A DNA stretch of 64,000 nt, from contig NZ_FOBH01000012.1 of the NCBI RefSeq assembly GCF_900109785.1, positions 1 to 64,000 on the forward strand, given 5' to 3'. Origin of the DNA: Nitrosovibrio tenuis. GTDB taxonomy: Bacteria; Pseudomonadota; Gammaproteobacteria; Burkholderiales; Nitrosomonadaceae. Both the position numbers and the translations under genes were made by a program. The notes under the pieces are model-generated. The model worked only from the letters and a program-made list of their open reading frames with translations, searched no databases and had not been told where the DNA came from. This document shows, one piece after another, positions 28,649-39,448 of the stretch. Position 1 is the first letter of the stretch. Each line of letters opens with the position of its first letter.

Positions 28649-31600
28649 ATGCTTGCGGCAATTGTACGCACCATGCTCAGGCAGCGCCTGCTCGTGGTGG
28701 TCGTCGCGCTGGCGCTTTGCGTCGCCGGCATCTTTGCGGCGCAGAAGCTGACTGTCGACGCGTTCCCCGATGTAACCAATATTCAGGTGCAGGTCGCCAC
28801 CGAGGCGATAGGCCGGAGTCCCGAGGAGATTGAGCGGCTGGTCACGGTTCCGGTCGAAATCGCCATGACCGGTTTGCCAGGGCTCGTGGAGATGCGCTCC
28901 CTGAACAAGAGCGGTCTGTCGATCATTACTCTGGTGTTTACCGATCGGACCGACGTGTACTTCGCTCGTCAGCTGGTGATGGAACGGCTGATTGAGGTAT
29001 CCAACAGAATGCCTCCTGGCATCAGACCAGTGCTCGGGCCCGTGTCCACGGGTTTGGGCGAAGTATACCAATACACCCTCGACCATCCCAGTGATGGTCA
29101 GCGCGCGCTCACTGTCGAGGAGCTGACCGAGCGTCGAACGGTGCAAGACTGGGTCGTGCGGCCGATGCTGCGCTCGATCCAGGGAGTGGCGGAAATCAAT
29201 TCCATTGGTGGGTTCGCCAAGCAGTACCACGTGCTCGTCAATCCGAACCGGCTGCGCCACTACGACCTCACCCTGGCGCAGGTTGACCGTGCTATTGCCA
29301 GCAACAACGCGAATGCGAGCGGCAATATCCTGACGATGCATGCGGAGCAGTACCTGATCCGTGGCGTGGGCTTGATCCGTACGCTGGAAGATATCAGCAA
29401 TATCGTCATTAAAGAAGTGGACGGGGTGCCGGTGTTCGTCCGTGACGTGGCTGAGGTCAAGTTCGGCACCGAGGTGCGCCAGGGTGCCAGCATCAAGGAT
29501 GGCTATACCGAAGCGGTCGCGGGCATAGTAATGATGTTGCGCGGCGGAAATGCCAAAGAGATAGTCGGGCGGGTAAAGGAAAAAGTTGCCGAGATCAACG
29601 AGCGCAAGCTGTTGCCGGGAGGGCTCCAGATCGTGCCTTTTTATGACCGTACCGTCATGGTGGATGCCGCGCTGGAGTCGGTATACCGCGTGTTGATCGA
29701 GGCCATGATCTTCGTAATTCTGGTAATGGTCGTCCTGCTGGGTAACTTGCGCGTGAGCCTGGTCGTGTGTGCGACACTCGTCATCACGCCGCTGGTCACT
29801 TTTATGATCATGAACTATCTGGGGATTCCAGCCAATCTGATGTCGCTAGGCGGCCTGACAATAGCCATCGGGCTGATGGTGGACCCTACTGTGGTGGTGG
29901 TTGAAAATATCTTCCTACGTCTGAGCCATGCGCACGGCACGGGCGAGCCAAAGATCGAGACCATTGCGAAGGCGGCAGCCGAGGTGGGTTCCCCGGTTAT
30001 TTATGGCATTATCATCATCGTCCTGGTATTCCTGCCGCTGATGACGCTGCAAGGCATGGAAGGCAAGATGTTCAGTCCGCTTGCTGTCACCATCTCCATC
30101 GCACTTATGGTGGCGCTGGTTGTTTCGGTACTGTTGTCGCCGGTGCTGTGCGACTACGGCCTGAAGGGCGGCAGCGAGGAGGATACCAAAATCGTGGTCT
30201 TCCTCAAGGCTCTTTACCTGCGCCTGCTTTATTTAGCATTAAGGAACCCGAAGGGTACCGCGTTGGTGTCAATAGGCTCTCTTTTGCTGGCGGTAGGTTT
30301 GTATCCCTTGCTAGGTAAATCCTTCATTCCGATTATGAGGGAGGGCGCGGTAACGCCCGTGATCATCCGTGTACCCTCGATTTCGCTGGACGAATCGATC
30401 AAACTGGAAACTGAGGCAATGAAAATGATCGCCGAGTTGCCGGGCGTGCAAGGTGTGGTATCCAAGCTCGGCCGTGGTGAATCGCCTGCCGATCCGGCGT
30501 CACAGAACGAGTCGGATCCCATCGTGAACCTGGACCCGGAATCCGGCCGCACTCAGGAAGAGATCGAAGAGGATATCCGCAAGCGTCTCGCGATCCTGCC
30601 CGGTGTTCAGATTGTATTGTCGCAGCCCATTGCACAGCGCGTGGACGAGATGGTGACCGGAGTGCGCTCACAGCTCGCCATAAAAATTTTCGGCGATGAC
30701 CTGGAAGAGTTGCGCAAGCTGTCGGAACAGGTGGCACGTATTGTAAAATCCGTGCGCGGTGCGCGAGATCTGCGCATCGAGCGGTTGTCCGGACAGCATT
30801 CGCTGACCATTGACATCGACCGCCGCGCCATCGCTCGCCACGGGCTCAATGTTGCAGACGTGAACGAGCTCATCGAAACCGCTATTGGCGGCAAGGCAGT
30901 CACCCAGGTATTCGAGGGCGAGCGGCGCTTTACGCTCCTCCTGCGTTTTCCAGAGCAGTTCCGTCATGACGTCGAGGCTATCCGCGATCTTCTGCTGCGC
31001 CCGCCCGGCACGGCTGGCCCGGGTGGCGCTCTTGCCCGCGGCGGTATGCTGGTGCCGCTGAGCGCGGTGGCGGATATCAAGGTTATCGATGGTCCGGCGC
31101 AAGTTTCGCGCGAATTTGCCAAACGCCGCGTGGTGGTTGGCGCCAATGTGCATAACCGGGACTTGGGCGGATTCGTTGCCGAAATACAGGAGCGCCTGGC
31201 GAAGGAAGTCAAGCTGCCGACCGGATACTATTTTGTGTGGGGGGGACAATTTGAGAATATGGAGCGCGCTATGGCGACACTCGGAGTGGTTGTACCCATT
31301 ACCTTTTCCGCAATCTTCTTCCTGTTGTTCATGTTGTTCGGTTCGGTCAAGCTTGCCACGCTCATCTTTCTGGCCTTGCCATTCGCGTCTGTCGGTGGTG
31401 TTATCGGTCTTTTCATCACTGGCGAATATCTATCGGTACCCGCGACGGTAGGTTTCATCGCGGTGTGGGGCGTTGCAATATTGAACGGCGTGGTATTGAT
31501 TTCCTTTATCAAGGAATTGCGAGAGCAGGGGTTGAGCGTCGACGAAGCGGTAAAACACAGTTGCGAGGCGCGGTTCCGTCCCGTATTGATAACTGCCGCG

Positions 31601-31834
31601 GCTACGATACTGGGTCTGGCGCCATTCCTGATTGCTACCGGCCTCGGCTCCGAAGTGCAGAAGCCGCTAGCCATCGTGGTGATCTGTGGACTGATCACAG
31701 CGACCGTGATGACGAAAGTGGTGGTGCCCATGTTGTACCGCTATTTCGACCCATTACCTGATGTGCCTAACAATAGCATTCCCAGGACGACTGGCGTTTC
31801 CGCTCCGGGCCTGGATGCGCAGGGTAAGATTTAG
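28649..31834 (+). CDS. czcA: CzcA/CusA-family heavy-metal RND efflux pump
   Basis: Inner-membrane pump of 1061 residues with twelve spans and two large periplasmic loops (about 35-340 and 560-870). Heavy-metal RND features: AFPDVTNIQVQV near the N terminus, GRSPEEIERLVTVPVE, and PGIRPVLGPVSTGLGEVYQY. In the fourth membrane span the acidic relay reads A406, D412, E419: the first aspartate of zinc/cobalt/cadmium CzcA is alanine, as in CusA-like and other subgroups. The CusA methionine triad is not evident, so the metal is uncertain. Confidence 0.92.
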   Translation: MLAAIVRTMLRQRLLVVVVALALCVAGIFAAQKLTVDAFPDVTNIQVQVATEAIGRSPEEIERLVTVPVEIAMTGLPGLVEMRSLNKSGLSIITLVFTDRTDVYFARQLVMERLIEVSNRMPPGIRPVLGPVSTGLGEVYQYTLDHPSDGQRALTVEELTERRTVQDWVVRPMLRSIQGVAEINSIGGFAKQYHVLVNPNRLRHYDLTLAQVDRAIASNNANASGNILTMHAEQYLIRGVGLIRTLEDISNIVIKEVDGVPVFVRDVAEVKFGTEVRQGASIKDGYTEAVAGIVMMLRGGNAKEIVGRVKEKVAEINERKLLPGGLQIVPFYDRTVMVDAALESVYRVLIEAMIFVILVMVVLLGNLRVSLVVCATLVITPLVTFMIMNYLGIPANLMSLGGLTIAIGLMVDPTVVVVENIFLRLSHAHGTGEPKIETIAKAAAEVGSPVIYGIIIIVLVFLPLMTLQGMEGKMFSPLAVTISIALMVALVVSVLLSPVLCDYGLKGGSEEDTKIVVFLKALYLRLLYLALRNPKGTALVSIGSLLLAVGLYPLLGKSFIPIMREGAVTPVIIRVPSISLDESIKLETEAMKMIAELPGVQGVVSKLGRGESPADPASQNESDPIVNLDPESGRTQEEIEEDIRKRLAILPGVQIVLSQPIAQRVDEMVTGVRSQLAIKIFGDDLEELRKLSEQVARIVKSVRGARDLRIERLSGQHSLTIDIDRRAIARHGLNVADVNELIETAIGGKAVTQVFEGERRFTLLLRFPEQFRHDVEAIRDLLLRPPGTAGPGGALARGGMLVPLSAVADIKVIDGPAQVSREFAKRRVVVGANVHNRDLGGFVAEIQERLAKEVKLPTGYYFVWGGQFENMERAMATLGVVVPITFSAIFFLLFMLFGSVKLATLIFLALPFASVGGVIGLFITGEYLSVPATVGFIAVWGVAILNGVVLISFIKELREQGLSVDEAVKHSCEARFRPVLITAAATILGLAPFLIATGLGSEVQKPLAIVVICGLITATVMTKVVVPMLYRYFDPLPDVPNNSIPRTTGVSAPGLDAQGKI

Positions 31835-31926
31835 GAGGAATTCCAGCCTCGAGCACGCGCTCAAGAATAAGGGTTTTTCCGCGCCTGCGATCTCAAATAA
31901 GCTAATTAAAAGTTCATAGCGAATAA

Positions 31927-32817
<891 letters not shown>

Positions 32818-32891
32818 AGCAGGCGCCAGTACGGGTACATGCATGGTTGTTATTAATATCGGAACGGCAGAATTAGCGAGCTGAGAAATCC

Positions 32892-33536
32892 ATGCCAGGC
32901 AGACCCGGCGAAAGAAAAGACCAAATCCTGCAAGTTCTGGCAGAAATGCTGGAAAGTCCCCGAGCGGAAAAAATCACCACGGCGGCGCTGGCGGCCAAGC
33001 TCGGTGTTTCCGAGGCCGCGCTCTACCGGCACTTCGCCAGCAAGGCTCAGATGTTCGAGGGATTGATCGAATTCATCGAAAAAACCCTGTTCTGCCTCAT
33101 CAACAAGCTGACGGGCGAAGAGAAAAGCGGCATCAAACAGGTCGAAGGCATCGTATCGTTATTACTCGGTTTCGCGAAGAAAAACCCAGGCATGACACGG
33201 GTACTGATCGGGGATGCGCTGGTGAACGAGAATGATCGTCTGCAAATACGCATCAATCAACTGCATGACCGCCTTGAGGCGACATTGAAACAAGTGCTGC
33301 GCTTCGCAGCCAGCGAGAAGGAACTCGCGGCAGATATGGATGTTTCAGCTCAGGCAAACCTGCTGATGTGTTACGTAGCGGGTCGCTGGCACCAGTTTGC
33401 GAAAAGCGGCTTCAAGCGCGATCCGATGGAATATTGGGAAGCCCAGAGCGGGCAGTTGTTCCTGCGCGAGGCGTTCACGCACGCTGCTTCGGCGTCTGAC
33501 CGAAATGTCGAGGTGCCCAATTATCCGGTTATTTAG
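32892..33536 (+). CDS. slmA: nucleoid occlusion factor SlmA (TetR family)
   Basis: DNA-bound inhibitor of FtsZ assembly over the chromosome. The 214-residue protein has a TetR helix-turn-helix (ITTAALAAKLGVSEAALYRHFASK, about 28-51) and the SlmA-type C-terminal domain with GMTRVLIGDALVNENDRLQ and the final RDPMEYWEAQ region. Gene order argB-slmA is usual. Its last eight bases overlap the convergent moeB-like gene. Confidence 0.9.
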   Translation: MPGRPGERKDQILQVLAEMLESPRAEKITTAALAAKLGVSEAALYRHFASKAQMFEGLIEFIEKTLFCLINKLTGEEKSGIKQVEGIVSLLLGFAKKNPGMTRVLIGDALVNENDRLQIRINQLHDRLEATLKQVLRFAASEKELAADMDVSAQANLLMCYVAGRWHQFAKSGFKRDPMEYWEAQSGQLFLREAFTHAASASDRNVEVPNYPVI

Positions 33537-34305
33537 GGTATTCGGCCGTTTCTTCAGCCATCGGTCCGCAGACCCTGCAGGATGCATCCTTATTCAGCGT
33601 TACTGAACGCCACCTCATAGTCAGCCCGTCGAGCAACAGCAAACGGCCATTCAGCGTTTGTCCAATATTCAGCAGAATTTTTAACGTTTCAGTAGCCTGC
33701 ACACATCCGACAATTCCCACCAGGGGAGCAAATACGCCCATCACTGCACAGCGCATGTCCTGATCTTCCCCGTCAGCGGGAAACAGGCAGTGATAGCAAG
33801 GGCTGTGTGCATGGCGCAGGTCGAATACGGCCACCTGTCCATCGAAGCGCACTACCGCGCCCGATATCAGCGGCTTCTTCAGGATGGTACAGACACGATT
33901 GATGGCGTATCGGGTGGGGAAGTTATCGCTGGCATCGACCACGGCATCGGCGTCCGTCGCCAATGCAAGTAACCGCTCCTCGTCCATACGCTCGTTCAGC
34001 GCCATCACCTCAACTTCGGGATTGAGGCCCCCAAGGTTTTTTTTTGCGGAATCTGCCTTAGGTATGCCAACGCGATCGGTGCTGTGGGCGATTTGCCGCT
34101 GAAGGTTGGTCAGGTCAACCTTGTCATTGTCGCAAATGGTCAGTCTACCTACACCGCTTGCAGCAAGGTATATTGCGGCGGGAGAGCCCAAGCCACCGGC
34201 GCCGACTATCAGCACATGTGATCTAAGTAAAGCTTGCTGCCCCTGTATGCCGATTTGGGGCAACAGGATATGCCGGCTGTAGCGCAGCAGCTGTTTGTCG
34301 TTCAT
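33529..34305 (-). CDS. moeB: MoeB/ThiF-family adenylyltransferase
   Basis: E1-like enzyme that adenylates the C-terminal glycine of a ubiquitin-like sulfur carrier (MoaD or ThiS) for molybdopterin or thiamine synthesis. About 258 residues: the N-terminal YSRHILLPQIG, nucleotide loop VLIVGAGGLGSPAAIYLA, DLTNLQRQI, and two CxxC zinc pairs (CYHC and CRVC). ATG at 34305 fits the family start; the longer frame to 34365 is not conserved. Last gene of the minus-strand group gpmA-envC-ctpA-moeB, a common betaproteobacterial order. Confidence 0.9.
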   Translation of the reverse strand: MNDKQLLRYSRHILLPQIGIQGQQALLRSHVLIVGAGGLGSPAAIYLAASGVGRLTICDNDKVDLTNLQRQIAHSTDRVGIPKADSAKKNLGGLNPEVEVMALNERMDEERLLALATDADAVVDASDNFPTRYAINRVCTILKKPLISGAVVRFDGQVAVFDLRHAHSPCYHCLFPADGEDQDMRCAVMGVFAPLVGIVGCVQATETLKILLNIGQTLNGRLLLLDGLTMRWRSVTLNKDASCRVCGPMAEETAEYPK

Positions 34306-34566
34306 TGTAGCGGCACGGCTATTGGAGAACCGGGCGGGATATCGGTACTCCCAGCCGGGATGCAACAGCAGCTTATGGATTGGTTTGCGCTACAAATAGA
34401 TATAAATAAGATATAAATATGGCCCCGATGGGTATGCGGCGCAAAGTGAAACTCATTGCGCCGCACCATTATCGTACTATCCGGGCTCAGATAATCTTTC
34501 AGTTTCTGAAAGGGTGACCGTAGACATGTCGTTCAGACGGTCTTCCTCGTTGACAACAGTTCAGGC

Positions 34567-35997
34567 TCAGTTGGCGATTTTTGCGGAGTTTTTCTTTGCC
34601 GCGCCTTCCTTGAAATAATTCATGGCCTGGGTCAGCAGCAAATCACCGCTTGAACCGAATTCGGCAGGTGGTTCACGTTTTTTGTTTTTATCCTCTTCTA
34701 CCTCGGGTTTTGGCGGTTTGATAACCGGCTTCGGCGCGTTCTTCACTGCCTCAAGGTCAAGCTTCATTTCTTCCGCCTTTCCATTGGACAGATGACGATC
34801 CAGATCGGCTTCGCGCAAACGCTCGGACTCGTCTTTCGCGGATTCGTCCAGAATGTCAGGCGTAATTCCTTTAGCCTGGATGGCTTGGCCATTTGGCGTA
34901 AAATAACGTGCTGTGGTGAGCTTGATAGCCGTGTTATTGCCCAGCGGCAAAATGGTTTGTACTGATCCCTTGCCGAAAGTTTGTGTGCCCATCACGATGG
35001 AACGCTTGTGATCCTGTAACGCGCCGGCGACAATTTCCGAAGCGGAAGCAGAACCGGCATTCACCAGCGTAACCATCGGCACGGTTTTGATTGCCGACGG
35101 CAGCCGCTTCAGATAATCATTCTTTGTGTCGCGCAAGTAGAATTCGGGGCTGGCTTTCAGCTTCATCTTGGCGTCGTCGGTGCGGCCATCGGTATATACG
35201 ACGAGCGAGTTAGCTGGCAGAAAGGCAGCCGAAACCGCTACCGCCCCGTTCAGCAATCCTCCCGGATCGTTGCGTAGATCCAGCACCAAGCCCTTCATCG
35301 GCACGGGACTCTCCTTGAATAATTTATCGATGGCCTTGGTCAGATTTTCGCCGGTTTGCTCCTGAAACTGGGTAATCCGTATATATGCATATCCAGGCTC
35401 GATCATTTTGGATTTGACGCTTTGGATCTTGATGACTGCGCGCACCAGCTGAAACACCATGGGTTTGGTCTCGCCCTTCCGCAATATCGTAAGGGTGATC
35501 GGGGTGTTGGGTTTTCCGCGCATCCGTTTGATCGCGTCCGTGAGAGACAGTCCCTTGACAGCCGTCTCGTCCAGCTTGACGATCAGGTCGCCGGGTTTGA
35601 TTCCAGCGCGAAACGCAGGAGTATCCTCGATTGGCGAAATGACTTTGACGAAGCCGTCTTCCATGCTTACTTCTATGCCCAGTCCGCCAAATTCCCCCTG
35701 TGTTCCGATTTGCAGTTCCTTGAATGCGTCCACGTCGAGATAGGCTGAATGTGGATCGAGACCGGTCAACATTCCATTGATGGCCTCGGTGATCAGTTTT
35801 TTATCTTCGACCGGTTCGACGTAATCGCTTTTGATACGGCCGAATACCTCAGTGAATGCACGTAACTCTTCAACCGGAAGAGGGTGCTGGACTTCCTGGG
35901 TTTCCTTATTGGCGACAGCAGAAAAATTGAGGCTGAGCATTACGCCAGCGATCGCGCCGAAAATCACCAAGCCGAATTGCCGCATTTTGTTACCCAT
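34567..35997 (-). CDS. ctpA: C-terminal processing protease, S41 family
   Basis: Periplasmic PDZ protease of 476 residues. An N-terminal membrane or signal segment (about 6-30) is followed by a PDZ domain (GGLGIEVSMEDGFVKVIS.. GIKPGDLIVKLDE, about 105-185) and the protease core with VNAGSASASEIVAGALQDHK (catalytic Ser) and GTQTFGKGSVQT (catalytic Lys). The C-terminal 80 residues are lysine/glutamate/proline-rich. ATG at 35997 chosen since GGAGAG lies upstream; an alternative is 35985. It follows envC by 34 bases. Confidence 0.95.
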   Translation of the reverse strand: MGNKMRQFGLVIFGAIAGVMLSLNFSAVANKETQEVQHPLPVEELRAFTEVFGRIKSDYVEPVEDKKLITEAINGMLTGLDPHSAYLDVDAFKELQIGTQGEFGGLGIEVSMEDGFVKVISPIEDTPAFRAGIKPGDLIVKLDETAVKGLSLTDAIKRMRGKPNTPITLTILRKGETKPMVFQLVRAVIKIQSVKSKMIEPGYAYIRITQFQEQTGENLTKAIDKLFKESPVPMKGLVLDLRNDPGGLLNGAVAVSAAFLPANSLVVYTDGRTDDAKMKLKASPEFYLRDTKNDYLKRLPSAIKTVPMVTLVNAGSASASEIVAGALQDHKRSIVMGTQTFGKGSVQTILPLGNNTAIKLTTARYFTPNGQAIQAKGITPDILDESAKDESERLREADLDRHLSNGKAEEMKLDLEAVKNAPKPVIKPPKPEVEEDKNKKREPPAEFGSSGDLLLTQAMNYFKEGAAKKNSAKIAN

Positions 35998-36031
35998 TAA
36001 ACTCTCCACACTATCAATTTTGTTGCGTTTC

Positions 36032-37279
36032 TCATTTTATTCTGACCCAGATCAAAGGGTCAAACGGTTTGCCTTGATGGCGTAATTCAAAGTATAGACC
36101 CGCATCCGGGTCGATACCGCTGCTATTGCCCACACTCGCGATCGTATCGCCGCTGCGGACGGAGTCGCCGACCTGCTTGTGAATGGTTTCGTTATTGCCG
36201 TAGAGGCTCATGTAACTGCCGCCATGATCCACAATCAGAAGATTGCCGAATCCTCTCAGCCAATCGGCGAAAACTATTCGTCCAGTCGCGATGGCTTTCA
36301 CATCCTCGCCGACAGCCGAACGGATGAACAATCCTTTCCATGTAAGACCCCCATCAGCGCGTGGACTACCAAAACGGTTGGCAAGTTCCCCACGCACCGG
36401 CAAACTCAGACGGCCTTTCAATGCCGAGAACGGTCTCCCGTCCGTCGATGCGTCAGGTAAGCTGTCATTGCTCAGGGAGGCAGGGGGGGCGGGCGGAGTA
36501 CGGCGATTCTTGCGCGCGAGCAACTTGGCGAGTTTTTCAACCAGGCGGGAAAGCCGCTCTTCGTCTTGCTTGAGTTTGCTGATTTCCCGCCGCTGTTGGT
36601 CAGCCTGCAGTGAAATACGTGCGAGCAAATTTGCATGCTCGGTTTTTTCGCGTTCAAGTTCCTTTTTGGATTCAGCTTGTCTAGCCTGGATCACCGCCAG
36701 TTCCGCACTCTTCTCGCGGCTTTCGCGCGTGAGCGAGTCCAACTGTTGAAGATTCACGCGAAGCGTGCCAATGCCTTCCATTCGCGCACGAGAGAGATAA
36801 CCATAATAATACATATTGCGCGCAATCTGGTTGGGTTCCTGTTGATTCAGTAAAAGCCCCAGGTATTCTTTTTGCCCGCTTCCAGCTATATACTGCCGGT
36901 AGAGTAACTTGCTCAGTTGCGACTGTTGCGCTTCGATATTCTTTGCCACCTGTTCGGATTGCGCTTGTAATTGGCTGCGTTTATCGCTGGCCTTGCGCTG
37001 CTCCTGTCCTAGCGTGCTCAATCTGCGGTTGGCAACACTGATGGCTCGCTCGGAATGGCGCAGGGCATCCGCCACTTCCGACTTCGACTCTTCCGTATCC
37101 GTCAGTTCCTTCTGCAGCGTTTCGATCCGGCTGCGTAGCTGTTTCAAGTCTTCCTTATCAACCCTTGGTGCGGCGGAGAGCGTATGAGGGAATTGTGCCA
37201 GCATGAGTGCGCAAGCCGGGATAAACTTGCGAAGTGTACCTAACCATAAGCCGGTAGCGTTCAAGAATGTGATTTTCAA
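36032..37279 (-). CDS. envC: murein hydrolase activator, EnvC-like (degenerate M23)
   Basis: Periplasmic activator of division amidases. 415 residues: a signal segment (about 10-36, ending LSAAP), a long coiled coil (about 40-265, Glu/Gln/Arg/Lys-rich), and a LytM domain (about 290-412). The zinc ligands expected in active M23 peptidases are lost (WKGLFIRSAVG replaces the HxGxD-type loop; HGGSYMSLYGN replaces the HLS motif), which is the mark of EnvC rather than a working peptidase. It sits between gpmA and ctpA in one minus-strand group. Confidence 0.9.
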   Translation of the reverse strand: MKITFLNATGLWLGTLRKFIPACALMLAQFPHTLSAAPRVDKEDLKQLRSRIETLQKELTDTEESKSEVADALRHSERAISVANRRLSTLGQEQRKASDKRSQLQAQSEQVAKNIEAQQSQLSKLLYRQYIAGSGQKEYLGLLLNQQEPNQIARNMYYYGYLSRARMEGIGTLRVNLQQLDSLTRESREKSAELAVIQARQAESKKELEREKTEHANLLARISLQADQQRREISKLKQDEERLSRLVEKLAKLLARKNRRTPPAPPASLSNDSLPDASTDGRPFSALKGRLSLPVRGELANRFGSPRADGGLTWKGLFIRSAVGEDVKAIATGRIVFADWLRGFGNLLIVDHGGSYMSLYGNNETIHKQVGDSVRSGDTIASVGNSSGIDPDAGLYFELRHQGKPFDPLIWVRIK

Positions 37280-37342
37280 GATATCGCCAATGAAGAAATC
37301 GAATCCCTTGGCGTAATGCCGACTACCTGGAAGCGACCGGGC

Positions 37343-38098
37343 TCACTGCTGAGGTAAAATCTTCCCCTGGTTCGCCACGGCCTGCATGGCCTGCTCGATC
37401 TTTGCCTGATCGCCAAGATAGTAATTCCGGATGGGTTTCAGGTTGTCATCAAGCTCATACACCAGCGGAACTCCTGTGGGTATATTCAGTTCGAGGACCT
37501 CCTGTTCGGAAAGATTATCGAGATACTTGACAAGTGCTCTCAGCGAGTTTCCATGGGCGCAAATGAGTATGCGTTGCCCCGCTTGGACCTGGGGCGCAAC
37601 GGTTTCGTTCCAGTAGGGTAGAAACCTGGCCACGGTATCTTCCAGGCACTCAGTCAGCGGTAAGTCTTCCGGAGCCAAGTTGCGATAACGGGGATCACGT
37701 CCAGGGTAGCGATCATCCTCGGGGGTTAGCGCGGGCGGCCTGATACTGTAGCTGCGCCGCCAGATCCGTACCTGCTCTTCGCCATATTTAAGTGCGGTCT
37801 CAACCTTGTTCAGGCCCTGCAGCGCCCCGTAATGCCGCTCATTCAATCGCCAGGATAAATAGATGGGAATCCACATCCGATCCATTTCGTCCAGCGCAAT
37901 CCAGAGTGTACGAATCGCACGTTTCAATACCGAGGTGTAGGCGGCATCGAACTCAAACCCGCTTTCGCGCAGCAACCGGCCGGAGTAGCTGGCTTCTTGC
38001 AGACCTTTCGGAGATAAATCGACATCGGTCCAGCCAGTAAAACGATTCTCCTTATTCCATGTGCTTTCTCCATGGCGCAGGAGAACGAGCTTTTTCAT
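37343..38098 (-). CDS. gpmA: 2,3-bisphosphoglycerate-dependent phosphoglycerate mutase
   Basis: Glycolytic/gluconeogenic enzyme interconverting 3- and 2-phosphoglycerate. 251 residues with the phosphohistidine motif [20 protein letters not shown], and the second histidine in [15 protein letters not shown]. It is the first gene of the minus-strand block and divergent from the rhodanese gene, so both promoters lie in 38099-38383. Confidence 0.97.
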   Translation of the reverse strand: MKKLVLLRHGESTWNKENRFTGWTDVDLSPKGLQEASYSGRLLRESGFEFDAAYTSVLKRAIRTLWIALDEMDRMWIPIYLSWRLNERHYGALQGLNKVETALKYGEEQVRIWRRSYSIRPPALTPEDDRYPGRDPRYRNLAPEDLPLTECLEDTVARFLPYWNETVAPQVQAGQRILICAHGNSLRALVKYLDNLSEQEVLELNIPTGVPLVYELDDNLKPIRNYYLGDQAKIEQAMQAVANQGKILPQQ

Positions 38099-38383
38099 AT
38101 CGTTCTTTACAAAAAGGATGAGATTTTACGTGAAGTAATCTGAAATTCCATAGTAATTTTAATGCATTTTGCGCCCGGGCGCAGCATGCGATAGAAGCAG
38201 GATGACTTGCGGGGACTTTTTTATTAATGTTGAGGAACTTCTGGACAAGTCAGAGGCCACTCCGGCTTATGAAGTTTCAAACTGTTGCCCGCTGCTCCCT
38301 TGATTTGAAGCTGCAGCCGGAACGACAGAATTCCGCAACATACGCGTCTCTGATAAAATCGCCTGTTGAGAAACGGAGAGAGC

Positions 38384-38797
38384 ATGGAAGCGACTTTTTT
38401 TCAGAATAATATTGCCCTGATCGTTGCCGCCGCCGCGAGTGGCGGTATTTTGCTATGGCAGCTGCTGCGCCGGCCCCGCCATGAGATAGGCACAATGGTG
38501 GCAGTTCAACTTATCAATTATAAGGATGGATTGGTATTGGATGTGCGCGAGGGAAGTGAATACGCGTCGGGCCACATACCCAACTCGAAGCATATCCCTG
38601 CGGATAAGCTTGAAGAGCGGTTGTCTGAACTGGAAAAATTCAAGGACCGGCCGATCGTCATGATACATCGCAGCGGCGTTAACACTACGGGTAAAGCTGG
38701 CTCGATCTTGCGTAGCCATGGGTTTGCGCACGTGCACGATCTTGCAGGCGGTATCGACGTATGGCGGCAGGCAAATTTGCCTATAGTGAAGAAATGA
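38384..38797 (+). CDS. membrane-anchored rhodanese-like protein without catalytic Cys (YibN-like)
   Basis: 137 residues: an N-terminal membrane anchor (about 10-27) and a single rhodanese domain (about 38-135) with LVLDVREGSEYASGHIPNSKHIP and DLAGGIDVWRQANLPI. The active-site loop reads IVMIHRSGVNTTGKA, so the sulfur-carrying cysteine is replaced and the protein has no cysteine at all. YibN of E. coli, also next to grxC-secB-gpsA, lacks it too. A role in membrane protein handling is more likely than sulfur transfer (inference). GGAGAG precedes the ATG; a start at 38366 is less likely. Confidence 0.88.
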   Translation: MEATFFQNNIALIVAAAASGGILLWQLLRRPRHEIGTMVAVQLINYKDGLVLDVREGSEYASGHIPNSKHIPADKLEERLSELEKFKDRPIVMIHRSGVNTTGKAGSILRSHGFAHVHDLAGGIDVWRQANLPIVKK

Positions 38798-38809
38798 GCA
38801 GGTCTATCT

Positions 38810-39067
38810 ATGACTAAGGTTATCATGTATTCCACCGCTTTTTGCCCCTACTGCGTAATGGCGGAGCGCATGCTGCGCGCGCGCGGCGTGACGGAAATCG
38901 AAAAGATCCGTGTTGATCTGGAGCCTGCGCGCCGCGCCGAGATGATGGAAAAAACCGGACGCCGCACGGTTCCTCAAATATTCATCGGCGGCACTCACGT
39001 TGGCGGTTACGACGACCTGGCGAAGCTTGACCGCAGCGATGGATTAATGAAATTGCTGGCGGCGTGA
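38810..39067 (+). CDS. grxC: glutaredoxin 3
   Basis: Small disulfide oxidoreductase in the cytosol. 85 residues with the CPYC active site (residues 12-15) and the glutathione-site segments RRTVPQIFIGGTHVGGYDDL. It follows the rhodanese gene by 12 bases and is followed by a 380-base gap before secB. Confidence 0.96.
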   Translation: MTKVIMYSTAFCPYCVMAERMLRARGVTEIEKIRVDLEPARRAEMMEKTGRRTVPQIFIGGTHVGGYDDLAKLDRSDGLMKLLAA

Positions 39068-39448
39068 TGCTGGAGCTGGGGAATCCCTGATTTTACCCAC
39101 AATGCGTTCATGGAGACTTGCTAAAAGGTTCCAGGGAACGGCAAGCTGGCAATGGTGAGCCAGGCAATCTCAGGGATTAGGCAGCGCCTGTGCCAAAAAA
39201 CGTGGTACCGCGTGAAACGCGGCACTGCGGCTAGGGGGGAATTCCATACTGTGCGATGCGCTTCGCTTGATGGCGCCTTATGCCTGATATCTTATGTCTT
39301 ATACAGGGTATATCCCCACCAAGGGAGCTTGTCTGATTTGCCTCGGGCGCATGGTTTTCCAAAACCGTTGCTCACAGCGGTCAAAATAATAACCGCAAAA
39401 TAATATCTATCATCAACCACGCCCATTTGATTACTTATGGAAACCGAT
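39068..39448. other. intergenic region grxC-secB
   Basis: About 380 bases without a supported gene. A hairpin CCGCGT-GAA-ACGCGG lies at 39208-39222 in a GC-rich patch, and the sequence before secB (39380-39430) is AT-rich and may hold its promoter. A small frame at 39152-39403 has no family features. Confidence 0.45.

Noticed and set aside
28160-29341. 393-residue open frame on the minus strand across the czcB-czcA junction
   Set aside because: It is antisense to two well-supported RND genes, has no family resemblance, and is a codon-bias shadow in GC-rich sequence.
39201-39222. T-box-like TGGTACCGCG motif before secB
   Set aside because: The match to the T-box bulge is only this decamer; no specifier stem, no terminator and no tRNA-linked gene follows, and T-boxes are rare in proteobacteria.
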